DNA of 64,000 nt from Kitasatospora aureofaciens (GTDB lineage Bacteria > Actinomycetota > Actinomycetes > Streptomycetales > Streptomycetaceae). The DNA is taken from assembly GCF_001188955.3 (NCBI RefSeq), contig NZ_JPRF03000043.1, positions 124,001 through 188,000 on the forward strand, given 5' to 3'. Under the pieces are notes generated by a model that had not been told where the DNA came from, searched no databases, and worked only from the letters and a program-made list of their open reading frames with translations. The translations under genes and the position numbers were made by a program. Below, piece by piece: positions 55,571-64,000 of this stretch (position 1 is the first letter of the stretch; each line of letters starts with the position of its first letter).

Positions 55571-57199
55571 ATGAAAAGACGGTTCCTGACCATCGTCGCG
55601 GCGAGTGTCCCCCTGGTCGCCGCCGCGGCCGTCTCCACACCGGTGAGCGCGTCGGCGGACCTCGCCGCCACCGGCCCCTTGCCCTTCACCTGCGCCCCGT
55701 CCGCGCTGCCGGCCCCGGCGGGCACCGCGGTGGAGTCCGTTACCGCGGCCGCTGTGCCGGCCGGCACCTTCCAGGTGCCCGGGGTCCCACCGCTCGGCGG
55801 CTTCCCGGTGCCGGACGTCCCGGCGCACTGCGAGGTGACGGTCACGCTGACCCACCCCGGCTCGAACGACCACGCCAAGGTGAACGTCTGGCTGCCGCAG
55901 GCGGGCTGGAACGGCCGCTTCCAGGCAGTCGGCGGCGTCGCCTACGCCGCCGGGGACAACGGCGCCGGGCTCGCCGCGGCCGTCAAGCAGGGCTACGCCG
56001 CCGCCACGACCGACGCCGGCGTCGGCGGAGCCCTGGACACCAGCTGGGCGCTGGACGCCTCCGGACACGTCAACACCGCGCTCCTGGACAACTTCGCCTC
56101 CCGCTCCGCGCACGAGATGGCGCTGGTCGGCAAGCAGGTCGTGGCCGACGTCTACGGCAAGGCGGCGTCCTACTCCTACTGGAACGGCTGCTCCACCGGC
56201 GGCCGCCAGGGCTACATGGAGGCCCAGCGGTACCCGAAGGACTTCAACGGCATCAACGCCGCGGCGCCGGGCATCAACTGGAACCAGTTCGAGGTCGCCA
56301 CCCTGTGGCCGCAGGTCGTGATGAACGAGGCGCACACCTACCCGACCGGGTGCGAGTTCGACGCTTTCAACCAGGCTGCCCTCAAGGCCTGCGACAAGCG
56401 CGACGGCGTCGCCGACGGCCTGATCGGCGATCCGCAACGGTGCGACTTCGACCCGCGCCGCCTGGTCGGCACGCGGATCGAGTGCGACGGCAAGCAGGTC
56501 ACCATCACCGAGGCGGACGCCGACGTGGTCCGCAGGATCTGGGACGGCCCGCGCGATGTGAACGGCAAGCGGCTCTGGTACGGCCTGCCGATCGGCGCCG
56601 ACTTCCGCTACCTGGCGGACAGCAAGACCGACGCGAACGGCGTCACCACGGGCTCGCCGTTCTTCGTTCCGGCCACGTGGGTCGCCACTTTCGTGGAGAA
56701 GAAGCCCGCGTTCAACACCGCGAACCTCACCTACGCGCAGTTCGACGAGATCTTCCGCAAGGCCCGCGCCGAGTACGACCCGGTCATCGGCACGCGCGAC
56801 GCCGACCTCTCCGCGTTCCGCGACGCCGGAGGCAAGCTGATCACCTGGCACGGCGACGCCGACCAGCTGATCCCCACCGCGGGCACGGTCGACTACCGCG
56901 AGCGCGTGGAGGAGAAGATGGGCGGCACGAGGAAGGTCGACGACTTCTACCGGCTCTTCCTGGCTCCGGGTGTCTCGCACTGCGGCCTGGACGGCGGCAA
57001 GGTCGACGACCTGGCGTCGCTGACCGCCTGGGTCGAGCAGGGCAAGGCACCGGCGGTGCTGCACGCCACCCTGACCACCGCCACCGGCCGGACCGTCGCC
57101 CGCGACGTGTGCCGCTATCCGATGGTCTCCCGCTACACCGGCCACGGCGACCCGAGCGTCGCGAGCAGCTTCCGCTGCGTCCAGGCCTCGCGGGACTGA
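55571..57199 (+). CDS. Secreted tannase/feruloyl-esterase-family protein
   Basis: 542 residues, GGAGAG ahead of ATG. Sec signal peptide (KRRFLTIVAASVPLVAAAAV, ending ASA near 30). Nucleophile Ser in WNGCSTGGRQGYM near 207; Asp in WHGDADQLIP near 430; His in GVSHCGLDGG near 470. The CS...HC disulfide that ties Ser and His is typical of this family, which cleaves gallate or ferulate esters of plant material. All key residues are intact. Confidence 0.92.
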   Translation: MKRRFLTIVAASVPLVAAAAVSTPVSASADLAATGPLPFTCAPSALPAPAGTAVESVTAAAVPAGTFQVPGVPPLGGFPVPDVPAHCEVTVTLTHPGSNDHAKVNVWLPQAGWNGRFQAVGGVAYAAGDNGAGLAAAVKQGYAAATTDAGVGGALDTSWALDASGHVNTALLDNFASRSAHEMALVGKQVVADVYGKAASYSYWNGCSTGGRQGYMEAQRYPKDFNGINAAAPGINWNQFEVATLWPQVVMNEAHTYPTGCEFDAFNQAALKACDKRDGVADGLIGDPQRCDFDPRRLVGTRIECDGKQVTITEADADVVRRIWDGPRDVNGKRLWYGLPIGADFRYLADSKTDANGVTTGSPFFVPATWVATFVEKKPAFNTANLTYAQFDEIFRKARAEYDPVIGTRDADLSAFRDAGGKLITWHGDADQLIPTAGTVDYRERVEEKMGGTRKVDDFYRLFLAPGVSHCGLDGGKVDDLASLTAWVEQGKAPAVLHATLTTATGRTVARDVCRYPMVSRYTGHGDPSVASSFRCVQASRD

Positions 57200-57242
57200 C
57201 CCCCCTCAGGCCCGAACACGGACTGCTGAAGAGAAGAGAGTC

Positions 57243-57545
57243 GTGAACACATTGACGGTGATGTCGAACTCGGCGTCGGTGAACGCACAGGTCAACGGAC
57301 GCGCCCCGCTGGTGAGGCTGTACCTCGTACGCGGAGTCCTGGCGGCGGTGTGGGCTGTGGCCTTCGCCCACGCCCATGACACGCTCGGCGCTGCGGCGAT
57401 CACGCTGCTCGTCACCTATCCGCTGCTCGACGCGGTGTCGTCCGCGGTCGACTACCTGTCGGTGCCGGACGGACCGGAGCAGCGCGTCCAGGCCGGCTTG
57501 CTGGTGTGGAAGGTGCGCCGGGGTGTGGCTCAGTTGCGGGTCTGA
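57243..57545 (+). CDS. Small membrane protein, probably truncated
   Basis: 100 residues, GTG start. Two hydrophobic segments (LYLVRGVLAAVWAVAFAHA; GAAAITLLVTYPLLDAVSSAV). The start looks like a longer ~200-residue polytopic protein (DUF308-like, uncertain); the end after VPDGPEQR lacks further membrane segments. Follows the tannase-like gene by 43 bp. Confidence 0.55.
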   Translation: MNTLTVMSNSASVNAQVNGRAPLVRLYLVRGVLAAVWAVAFAHAHDTLGAAAITLLVTYPLLDAVSSAVDYLSVPDGPEQRVQAGLLVWKVRRGVAQLRV

Positions 57546-57645
57546 GATCGGTGCGCAGCACGTTCGGGTCCGTCCCCGGTTGGAGGCGGACCCGAACACT
57601 CCCACATCGATCATCCGGTGCCGGGTCATGCCTGGCCCGCTGCGC

Positions 57646-57840
57646 TCAGAGACCCAGATCCGCTGCCAGGCAGGAGAACCTGATCGCCAGCGCGTCGGGG
57701 TCAAGGGTGTCCGCCGCCGGATACGTCGGCAGCACCGCCTTCTCTTCGACCATGTCCTCGAAGACGACGCGTTCCGGGAGCGCGCCGAATCGGGCCTTGC
57801 GGATCGCCGCCGCTTGCTCGTGGGTGTTCGGATCATTCAC
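57646..57840 (-). CDS. Hypothetical 64-residue protein
   Basis: KARFGALPERVVFEDMVEEK and DPDALAIRFSCLAADLGL. GGAGG lies 11 bases before ATG. It starts 35 bp after the upstream hydrolase stop, so co-transcription is likely. No family recognised. Confidence 0.55.
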   Translation of the reverse strand: MNDPNTHEQAAAIRKARFGALPERVVFEDMVEEKAVLPTYPAADTLDPDALAIRFSCLAADLGL

Positions 57841-57874
57841 TTCCGCACCTCCAAGTGGTCGACACGCTCGCGGG

Positions 57875-58942
57875 TCACAGGTGGTCGGCGTCCACCACGG
57901 CCTGGGCGAACGCCGTCGGCGCCTCCTGCGGCGCGTTGTGGCCGATACCGGGGAGCACGCGGTGCTCGTACCGGCCGGTGAAGAACTTCCGGTACCCGGT
58001 ACCGTCGGTCGTGGGCAGGAACGGGTCGAGGGCGGGATCCAGGGCGATGGTCGGCACCGTGATGGCCGGCCGGGCCGCGAGCAGCTGCTCGTAACGGTCG
58101 TAGCGACGCTCGCCCTCGGCCAGGCCGAGGCGCCAGCGGTAGTTGTGGATCACGATGGCGGCGTAGTCGGGGTTCTCGAACGCCGCGGCGGTGCGCTCGA
58201 AGGTGGCGTCGTCGAACTTCCAGGTCGGGGAGACCTCGTCCCACACCAGTCGGCACAGGTCGTGCCGGTACTGCTTGGTCTCCATGGCGACGCGGCCTCG
58301 GTCGGTGGCGAAGTAGTACTGGTACCACCAGGTGTGCTCGGCCTTCGGCGGCAGCGGGTTCTGCTGCGAAGGGATGTTGACGATGAGGTAACCGCTCACC
58401 GCCACCAGGGCCTTGACCCGCTCGGGCCACAGCGCCGCGACGGTGCCGGCGGCCCGCGAGCCCCAGTCGAATCCGGCCAGCACGGCCTTGTGGATCTTCA
58501 GGGCGTCCATCAGGGCGATGACGTCGAGGGCGATCGCGGACTGCTGCCCGGTGCGGACGGTCGTGGGAGACAGGAAGTTCGTGGTGCCGTGGCCCCGCAG
58601 GTACGGCACGATCACCCGGTAGCCGGCGTCCGCCAGCAGTGGCGCCACGTCGACGAAGCTGTGGATGTCGTAGGGCCAGCCGTGCAGGCAGATGACCACG
58701 GGTCCGTGCTTCGGCCCGGCCTCGGCGTAGCCGATGTCGAGCACGCCGGCCTGGACCCGCTTCAGCTCGGTGAACGTGGTGTGCGTGCCCGGGGCGATAG
58801 CCGGGATGACCGGGGCCGGGCGACCGGGCCGGGCGGAACCGGCGGCGAAGGCGGCGGGCGCGGTCGATGCCGCGCCGACCGACACGGCCGTGGCCCCCAC
58901 GCCGAGACCGACTGCCTTGGTGAAGGTACGCCTGTTGATCAT
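57875..58942 (-). CDS. Tat-exported epoxide-hydrolase-like alpha/beta hydrolase
   Basis: 355 residues. Twin-arginine signal (NRRTFTKAVGLGVG) then AAFAAG cleavage region. CLHGWPYDIHS oxyanion, nucleophile Asp in LAGFDWGSRAAG near 165 (epoxide-hydrolase/haloalkane-dehalogenase type), C-terminal His in GIGHNAPQEAP. GTCATGTGACTGATG at 59003 is 61 bp upstream of the ATG. Acts outside the membrane; substrate unknown. Confidence 0.9.
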   Translation of the reverse strand: MINRRTFTKAVGLGVGATAVSVGAASTAPAAFAAGSARPGRPAPVIPAIAPGTHTTFTELKRVQAGVLDIGYAEAGPKHGPVVICLHGWPYDIHSFVDVAPLLADAGYRVIVPYLRGHGTTNFLSPTTVRTGQQSAIALDVIALMDALKIHKAVLAGFDWGSRAAGTVAALWPERVKALVAVSGYLIVNIPSQQNPLPPKAEHTWWYQYYFATDRGRVAMETKQYRHDLCRLVWDEVSPTWKFDDATFERTAAAFENPDYAAIVIHNYRWRLGLAEGERRYDRYEQLLAARPAITVPTIALDPALDPFLPTTDGTGYRKFFTGRYEHRVLPGIGHNAPQEAPTAFAQAVVDADHL

Positions 58943-59002
58943 GTCTGATCCTTCCCGGAGACTCGTTGATGCCTCCACTGTTCTTCGGCCACCGGCCAGA
59001 CA

Positions 59003-59017
59003 CATCAGTCACATGAC
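59003..59017 (-). promoter_or_regulatory. Operator-like motif upstream of Tat hydrolase
   Basis: GTCATGTGACTGATG on the gene strand, perfect consensus; 61 bp before ATG. Confidence 0.65.
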
Positions 59018-59076
59018 GTCGAGACGCGCGACGGCGCTCGCGGACGCACGAAGGACCTGCCGGGCCGCCACATTCA

Positions 59077-59091
59077 GTCATTCGACTGTTT
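59077..59091 (+). promoter_or_regulatory. Weaker operator-like motif upstream of cytosolic hydrolase
   Basis: GTCATTCGACTGTTT, 10 of 13 fixed bases; 83 bp before the GTG start. Confidence 0.4.
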
Positions 59092-59173
59092 CTGCCGAGC
59101 GGCCGCTCGGTGATCCTCGAAGGAGCGCCGCGATGCCGGCGGAGCGTCGTGTGTGCAATCGGAAGGTCCGGCC

Positions 59174-59989
59174 GTGAAGCAAACCCCCGTCGTCCTCATC
59201 CACGGTGCGTGGTTCCACAGATCCTCCTGGGAGGGCTGGGCCGAACGGTTCACCTCGCACGGTTACGCGGTGTGCGTCCCGGGCTGGCCCGGTGAGGCCC
59301 CCACCGCCGAGCAGGTCCGCCGTGATCCCGGCCCGCTGCGCGACCTCGGGCTCGCCGCGCTCACGGCCCACTACGAGAAGATCGTGCGGTCCTTCGACAA
59401 CCCGCCCGTCCTCATCGGGCATTCGGCCGGCGGCCTCATCGCCCAGCACCTCCTCGGAGCCGACCTCGGCCGCGCCGCCGTCGCCCTCGCGCCGCTGCCG
59501 GCCCGCGGTGTGCCGCTGGACCACGGCCGGCCCCGGCCGTGGTCGCTGATGCCGGCCGACTCGGCCCGGCACCCGTGCTTCGAGCCGCTGCCGCGCGCCC
59601 GGTTCCGACACGTCGTCGCCAACGCGGTCGGTGAGGAGGAGGCCGCGAAGCTCTTCGACCGGTACGCCGTCCCGGCCCCGCTCCGGCTGCTCGCGGACCT
59701 CGGACTCGATCGCACCGCCGCCGGGCCGGCCGACACCGTCGTGAACACGGCGAATTCGGCGCGCGGACCGCTCCTGCTCGTGTCCGGCCAGGAGGACCGG
59801 ATGGTCCCGGACGCCGTGACCCGCTCGGTCTACAAGCTCTACGGTGACTCCTCCGTCGTGACCGACCTGAAGCAGTTCGCCGATCGAGGGCATTCCCTGG
59901 TGTTCGACAGCGGCTGGCGCTCGGTCGCCGACCACGTCCTCGCCTGGTTGGCCGCCAACGGCATCGAGGCCGTGGCCGCACAGGGCTGA
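59174..59989 (+). CDS. Cytosolic alpha/beta hydrolase
   Basis: 271 residues, GTG 59174 with GGAAGG upstream. VVLIHGAWFHRSSWEGWA, nucleophile Ser in VLIGHSAGGLIAQHLL near 85, Asp in LVSGQEDRMVPD, His in DRGHSLVFD. No signal peptide. Convergent with the LAL regulator at 59999, whose stop is 10 bp away. Substrate unknown. Confidence 0.88.
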   Translation: MKQTPVVLIHGAWFHRSSWEGWAERFTSHGYAVCVPGWPGEAPTAEQVRRDPGPLRDLGLAALTAHYEKIVRSFDNPPVLIGHSAGGLIAQHLLGADLGRAAVALAPLPARGVPLDHGRPRPWSLMPADSARHPCFEPLPRARFRHVVANAVGEEEAAKLFDRYAVPAPLRLLADLGLDRTAAGPADTVVNTANSARGPLLLVSGQEDRMVPDAVTRSVYKLYGDSSVVTDLKQFADRGHSLVFDSGWRSVADHVLAWLAANGIEAVAAQG

Positions 59990-59998
59990 ACGCGGGCA

Positions 59999-62803
59999 TC
60001 AGACCTTCGCAGCCGCGTCAGTCCGGCTCAGCGCGTCGCGCAGCGCCGCCCGGGCCGTGATGCCCAGCTTGGGGAAGATGCGGTACAGGTGCGAGCTGAC
60101 GGTGCGGGGCGACAGGTGCATCCGCTCGCCGATCTCCTTGTTCGTCAGGCCGCTCGCGGCCAGGTCGGCGATGCGGCGTTCCTGCCAGGTCAGCGAGGCC
60201 AGGTTCAGCGTCGAGACGCGGGGCGGGGTCCCGGTGGCGCGCAGCTCGGCCCGGGCCCGTTCGGTCCAGCCGGCCGCGCCCAGCCGCTCGAACGCCTCGG
60301 CCGCCGGGACGAGGTACTGCCGCGCCGCCGCCGGGCCCTGGACGTGGCGCACCCGGACGCCGTGCGCCAGCCGGATCCGGGCCAGCTCGAACGGGAAGCG
60401 GGCGGCGTCCGGGTGGGCTTCGGCCCGCGTGAACATCTCAGCGGCCTCCCGCTCGTTCTCGGCGGTCATCGCCAGCGCGCCGTAGGTGATCAGCCCCAGG
60501 CGGGGCGAAACGGACGGCAGGCCGGCGTCGCGGGCGGCGAGGGCGTGCGCCCGGGCCTGCTCGACGCGTCCGGTGTGCTGGGCGGCCTCAACGAGATCGA
60601 GCAGGGTGCGCGATGCCTGGTACGCGTAGGGCCGGAACGTGCCCGGCTGTGTGATGCCGATGGCGTAGAGGTACGCGGCCTCGTAGTCGCCGGAGCTCAG
60701 CGCGGCGGTCGCGCCGGCGGAATCGGCGACCTGGGTCAAGAACCCCAGTCCGCGCGGACGGGCCCAGGCGTCCACCTCGGCCTGCAGGTCCCGCGCCCGC
60801 CCGACCTGTCCGCGCAGCGCCGCGAGCTGGGCCAGGTACGCGCGGCTCTGGGCGGCGAACAGGTGGTGGCCGTGCTCGGTCGCCAGGTCCAGGCCGCGCT
60901 GTCCGGTGTCCTCAGCCTGGGCCCATTCGCCGACCGCCATCTGGTCGAGCATGATCTGGTGCAGCATGACCATGCCGGTGGCCACGGCTCCGGTCTCCAG
61001 CTCGCGGTCCACGACGCGCTGCAGGTAGGGGCGGTAGTGGCTCAGGATGTCGAGGTGGTACGCGGCCGCGCCCAACCGCGTGACGTCCCAGGGTTCCAGA
61101 TCCGGCAGGTTGGCGGCGGCCTGTCGCACCGGCCCAGCCCAGCCTGCTCCGTGCCTGGTCACATCGCTCCAGGTGCCGCTGTAGAGACGAGAGTGTTCGG
61201 TGACGAGGTCGCCCATGGAGGCGAGGAGTTCGTGCGTGCTCTCCCAGGCCGCGCGGTCCCCGCTGAACTGGCTGATCGCCAGGAGAAGGATCACCAGCCG
61301 GGTGAGGACCTCCTCAGGCTGGGTCTTGCCATCGGCTGACGCGGTGGCGGTCCCGCCGTCTCGCAGCGTCTCGATCGCGGCAGAGACCTGTCGGTGGGTG
61401 GAGCGGACGTCCCCGTCCTGGTAGAGCGCCCGGTAGGCCGCGGCCAGCACCGAGGCCGGCGACTCCGTCGAACCGGGTGCGAGGTTCGCCTGGACCAGCC
61501 GGTGCGCCTGGCCGAGGCGGGCGGCGTGACCGGCGACGAAGGCCGCGTCGGTCAGTCGCCGGGACCGGTCGGTGTGGTTCTCGCTGAGCTCGGCGGCCCG
61601 GGTCAGCCAGGTCACGGCTGCCAGCGCGCCGCCGCGCCGGGTCGCCGACTCGGCCGCCGCCTCCAGGATGTCGGCGACCTCCTCGTCCGGATCGACCGTC
61701 GCCGCCGCCAGGTGCGTCGCCCGGCGTTCGAGGTTCTCCCGATGAACCTGTGCCAGTGCCAGGTGCGCGGCGCGGCGCTGGTTGGGAGTGGCCATCCGCA
61801 CGACGGCGGACCGCACGAGCGGGTGCCGGAAGACGAAATCACCGGTGACCACCTCGATGTCCAGCAACCCGGCGGCCACTGCCGCGTCGGCGTCGCGCAT
61901 GCGGTAACGGGTGCCGGGGACGGCGTCGGTGCCGCTGGGGGTCCCGGCGCCGTCGAGCGCGCCCATCAGCAGCTCGGTCCGCACCCGCTCGTCGAGGGCT
62001 GCGATGCGGGTGCCGAACAGCCGTTGCAGCCGCCGGGGCAACGGCACACCGTGCTGACCGATCAGGTCTTCGGCCGGAAGGTCGCGCGACCGGCCGGCGA
62101 AGTGGGCGGCCAGCTCCACCAAGGCCAGCGGGTTGCCCTGGGCCTGCTCCAGGACGATTCGACGGGCCTGTCGGCTCAGCTCCGGGCACCGGTGGTCCAG
62201 CAGGCGTGCCGCGTCCTCGTCGGTGAGGGCGGTGATCGGCAGTTCGGGCAGTGCGGCGGTGTCGAAGCGCGACGTGAGGTCGGTGCGGACCGCGACCAGC
62301 AGCTTCACCGGGCCGCCGGCCAGGCGCCGGCCCACGAAGCCACAGACGTCGGCACTGGAGTCGTCCAGCCATTGTCCGTCGTCGAGGACCAGCAGCAGCG
62401 GCCGCTGTTCGGCGGAGAGCGACAGCAGGCTGAGAACGGCGATGCCGAGCGTCATGACCGACGGCGGATCGCCCCGCACTCCGCCGAACACGGCGTCGAA
62501 CACCGCCCGGGTCCCGTCGTCCAGCCGCGCGACATCGGGGAGCAGCGGATGGAGGAACTGGTGCAGCCCGGCATAGGGCAGCTCGGACTCCGCCTCGACG
62601 CCGGCGGCCCGGATGACGACGTGGCCCTCCTGCTCCGCCAGCGCGGCGGCGCGGCTCAACAACGAACTCTTGCCGACCCCCGTCTCCCCCCGAAGGACGA
62701 GAGCCTGGCCCGTGGCGGACTTCACGAACGCCTCGAGCTCCGCCTGCTCGTCCTCGCGGCCCACCATTGTCATGGTGACGCCCCATCGCTGGAACCCAGT
62801 CAT
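59999..62803 (-). CDS. LAL-type LuxR-family transcriptional regulator
   Basis: 934 residues. Walker A GETGVGKSSLLS (~38), Walker B PLLLVLDDGQWLDD (~138), helical TPR-like middle, C-terminal LuxR HTH LTWQERRIADLAASGLTNKE ... SPRTVSSHLYRIFPKLG. Second candidate regulator for the motif-bearing genes. Preceded by the VOC gene on the same strand, 47 bp away. Confidence 0.92.
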   Translation of the reverse strand: MTGFQRWGVTMTMVGREDEQAELEAFVKSATGQALVLRGETGVGKSSLLSRAAALAEQEGHVVIRAAGVEAESELPYAGLHQFLHPLLPDVARLDDGTRAVFDAVFGGVRGDPPSVMTLGIAVLSLLSLSAEQRPLLLVLDDGQWLDDSSADVCGFVGRRLAGGPVKLLVAVRTDLTSRFDTAALPELPITALTDEDAARLLDHRCPELSRQARRIVLEQAQGNPLALVELAAHFAGRSRDLPAEDLIGQHGVPLPRRLQRLFGTRIAALDERVRTELLMGALDGAGTPSGTDAVPGTRYRMRDADAAVAAGLLDIEVVTGDFVFRHPLVRSAVVRMATPNQRRAAHLALAQVHRENLERRATHLAAATVDPDEEVADILEAAAESATRRGGALAAVTWLTRAAELSENHTDRSRRLTDAAFVAGHAARLGQAHRLVQANLAPGSTESPASVLAAAYRALYQDGDVRSTHRQVSAAIETLRDGGTATASADGKTQPEEVLTRLVILLLAISQFSGDRAAWESTHELLASMGDLVTEHSRLYSGTWSDVTRHGAGWAGPVRQAAANLPDLEPWDVTRLGAAAYHLDILSHYRPYLQRVVDRELETGAVATGMVMLHQIMLDQMAVGEWAQAEDTGQRGLDLATEHGHHLFAAQSRAYLAQLAALRGQVGRARDLQAEVDAWARPRGLGFLTQVADSAGATAALSSGDYEAAYLYAIGITQPGTFRPYAYQASRTLLDLVEAAQHTGRVEQARAHALAARDAGLPSVSPRLGLITYGALAMTAENEREAAEMFTRAEAHPDAARFPFELARIRLAHGVRVRHVQGPAAARQYLVPAAEAFERLGAAGWTERARAELRATGTPPRVSTLNLASLTWQERRIADLAASGLTNKEIGERMHLSPRTVSSHLYRIFPKLGITARAALRDALSRTDAAAKV

Positions 62804-62809
62804 GTCCCC

Positions 62810-63130
62810 CTACCCCTTCCTGTTTTCGCTCTCACCGCGCGGCAGCTCCCTCAGCGCCAGCGGGTCGCCGCGTGCTTCGGCGACGATCGCGTCTCGCACA
62901 CGGGGGTGCACCGGACCGGGCAGCACCGGGTCGAGCAAGGCCCGGGTATCGTCGTCGCGGAGCCCGTCCACCTGTAGTTCCGGCAGGCCGGCAACGAGTC
63001 CGGCGCTGGTCGGCGTGCGGACCGACGCCGAGGTGGACACGGCGAAGACCAGGGCCACGGACTCGGCGTCCAGCCGGCGGGCGACGAACGCGAGGACGGC
63101 CGCAGAGATCCCGTCGAGCGCCGCGCGGTG
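62810..63130 (-). pseudogene. LAL regulator remnant inside the VOC gene
   Basis: A second minus-strand frame reads AVLAFVARRLDAESVALVFA, then LPELQVDGLRDDDTRALLDP VLPGPVHPRVRDAIVAEARG. These match the mid-ATPase part of the LAL at 50847 (FVGRRLDAESVALVFAER, VLPGPVDARVRDRIVAE). Only ~105 residues remain. It has replaced the 3' end of the VOC gene. Confidence 0.8.
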
Positions 63131-63549
63131 ACCTCCTGGAGGACGAAGGTGTTGCCGTCCGGGCCGGCGAACGACGTGAACGAGCTGTACGACTGCCGGC
63201 CCGGGTGAGGGCCGGCGACCCGTTCGGCGGTGCCGGCGTGGTGGAAGACCCCGCCGGCGTCGTGGAAGACCTCGCTGACCTCGACCCCGGCGTCCGCCCA
63301 CTCGGCGCGGGCCGCGACGACGTCGTCCACGATCAGGTGCACACCTCGCTCGGATCCTGGCGCCGCGTCGGTCACGCCGCTGCCGATGATGAGCGACGCG
63401 ACCGAACCGGGCGGGGTCAGGTGCACGATCCGGAAGCCGCCGGGGCCGGAGAAGTCGACGTCCTCGCGGAACCCGATCCGCGTGTAAAGGTCCTTGGCCC
63501 GGTCCACGTCCGAAACCGGGACGACGACGACCTCGATCTTGAATTCCAT
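62851..63549 (-). CDS. VOC (glyoxalase/dioxygenase) family protein with a chimeric C-terminus
   Basis: From ATG 63549: EFKIEVVVVPVSDVDRAKDL YTRIGF, GGFRIVHLTPPGS, VHLIVDDVVAARAEW, PDGNTFVLQEVTAR: a complete single VOC unit of ~140 residues. After FVLQEVTAR the frame continues ~95 residues as an out-of-frame LAL remnant, so the native stop was lost. VOC metal-binding residues (His/Glu) are partly visible (HL, LQE). Probably small-molecule handling or resistance; activity with the extra tail is uncertain. Confidence 0.75.
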   Translation of the reverse strand: MEFKIEVVVVPVSDVDRAKDLYTRIGFREDVDFSGPGGFRIVHLTPPGSVASLIIGSGVTDAAPGSERGVHLIVDDVVAARAEWADAGVEVSEVFHDAGGVFHHAGTAERVAGPHPGRQSYSSFTSFAGPDGNTFVLQEVTARRSTGSLRPSSRSSPAGWTPSPWPWSSPCPPRRRSARRPAPDSLPACRNYRWTGSATTIPGPCSTRCCPVRCTPVCETRSSPKHAATRWR

Positions 63550-63753
63550 CCCCGTCAGCTCCATTCGCCGCAACGGAAGCCGGTCGGCGTCCACCGATCA
63601 CGATCCCTGGACCGCGAGCCCCTCGAGCCAGTGCCGAACCCTGGCCAGTACCCGGGCCCGGGGCGACCAGTGTCCGGCACGGGCTCGACGGGGCGCCGCC
63701 GCAGGGGAGCCTGAGGACAGCCGTTCAGGACATCCACGAAAGGAAGACCCGCT

Positions 63754-64000
63754 ATGGCCGTCAACTACACCGCCACGGTCGAAGTCACCGGCGAGGGCCG
63801 CAACGGCGGCACCGCCCGCTCCACCGACGGTCTGCTCGAACACCGCCTGTCCATCCCCAAGGAACTGGGCGGAGCCGGCGACGCGACCAACCCGGAACAG
63901 CTCTTCGCCGCAGGCTGGGCCGCCTGCTTCCTCGGCGCCCTCCGGCACGCCGCCGCCCAGCGCAAGATCAGGCTGACCAGCACCTCGATCACCGCCGAGG
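63754..64000 (+). CDS. Ohr/OsmC-family organic hydroperoxide resistance protein (3' end beyond window)
   Basis: First 82 residues, AGGAAG ahead of ATG. VNYTATVEVTGEGRNGGTAR STDG, NPEQLFAAGWAACFLGALRH with the first catalytic Cys, typical of Ohr thiol peroxidases that reduce organic hydroperoxides in the cytosol. The second Cys lies beyond the window. The divergent neighbour is the VOC gene. Confidence 0.88.
   Translation, partial: MAVNYTATVEVTGEGRNGGTARSTDGLLEHRLSIPKELGGAGDATNPEQLFAAGWAACFLGALRHAAAQRKIRLTSTSITAE

Overview
High-GC actinomycete DNA, most like Streptomyces or Kitasatospora: GC-rich third codon positions, LAL-type LuxR regulators, a modular-type PKS, a DUF2637 membrane protein and actinomycete IS families. 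The dense IS content and many gene remnants suggest a chromosome arm or a large plasmid. I found no tRNA, rRNA or CRISPR array.

Layout. (1) 1-7.9 kb, minus strand: a small DUF5988-like protein, a stand-alone ketosynthase and the first ~2,025 residues of a fully reducing type I PKS (KS-AT-DH-ER-KR) that runs off the left edge. (2) 8.5-18.1 kb and (3) 32.7-42.4 kb: two inverted, diverged copies of one cassette. It holds an IS21/Mu-transposase-like gene with a degraded catalytic core, three kinds of IPT/TIG-domain gene (3, 1 and 2 repeats), a short orphan ORF preceded by a ~200-bp conserved block, and a trio: an Ig-like repeat protein, a small DUF1360-like membrane protein and a ~52-residue CNCGGG protein. 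The left copy is decayed in places and split by an IS66-like insertion; the right copy looks intact. The cassette matches no system I know and is the main candidate novelty. (4) 18.1-32.7 kb between the copies: IS-rich DNA with an IS630-type element carrying a histidine phosphatase gene, an 822-residue winged-helix protein, a DUF2637 protein, ISAs1 and IS5 remnants, an IS256 element, an IS701 element carrying a passenger gene, and a 17-codon hydrophobic ORF with its own terminator. (5) 42.7-44.8 kb: a strip of truncated or frameshifted genes. (6) 44.8-64 kb: a metabolic and regulatory region with an ATP-grasp enzyme, a PrnB/IDO-like protein, an SDR, five hydrolases/esterases (one tannase-like), a SnoaL-like protein, two LAL regulators, a VOC protein and the start of an Ohr/OsmC gene.

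How the parts may work together. In region 6 a motif, GTCANNTGACTGATG, sits 60-85 bp upstream of the SDR and of several hydrolase genes (and about 280 bp upstream of one), on the strand matching each gene. This suggests one regulon, possibly under one of the LAL proteins. In regions 2 and 3 the gene order, terminators and promoter palindromes are kept in both copies. The transposase-like coding sequences and the 2-repeat TIG genes are almost identical while the DNA around them has diverged, which suggests gene conversion between the copies.
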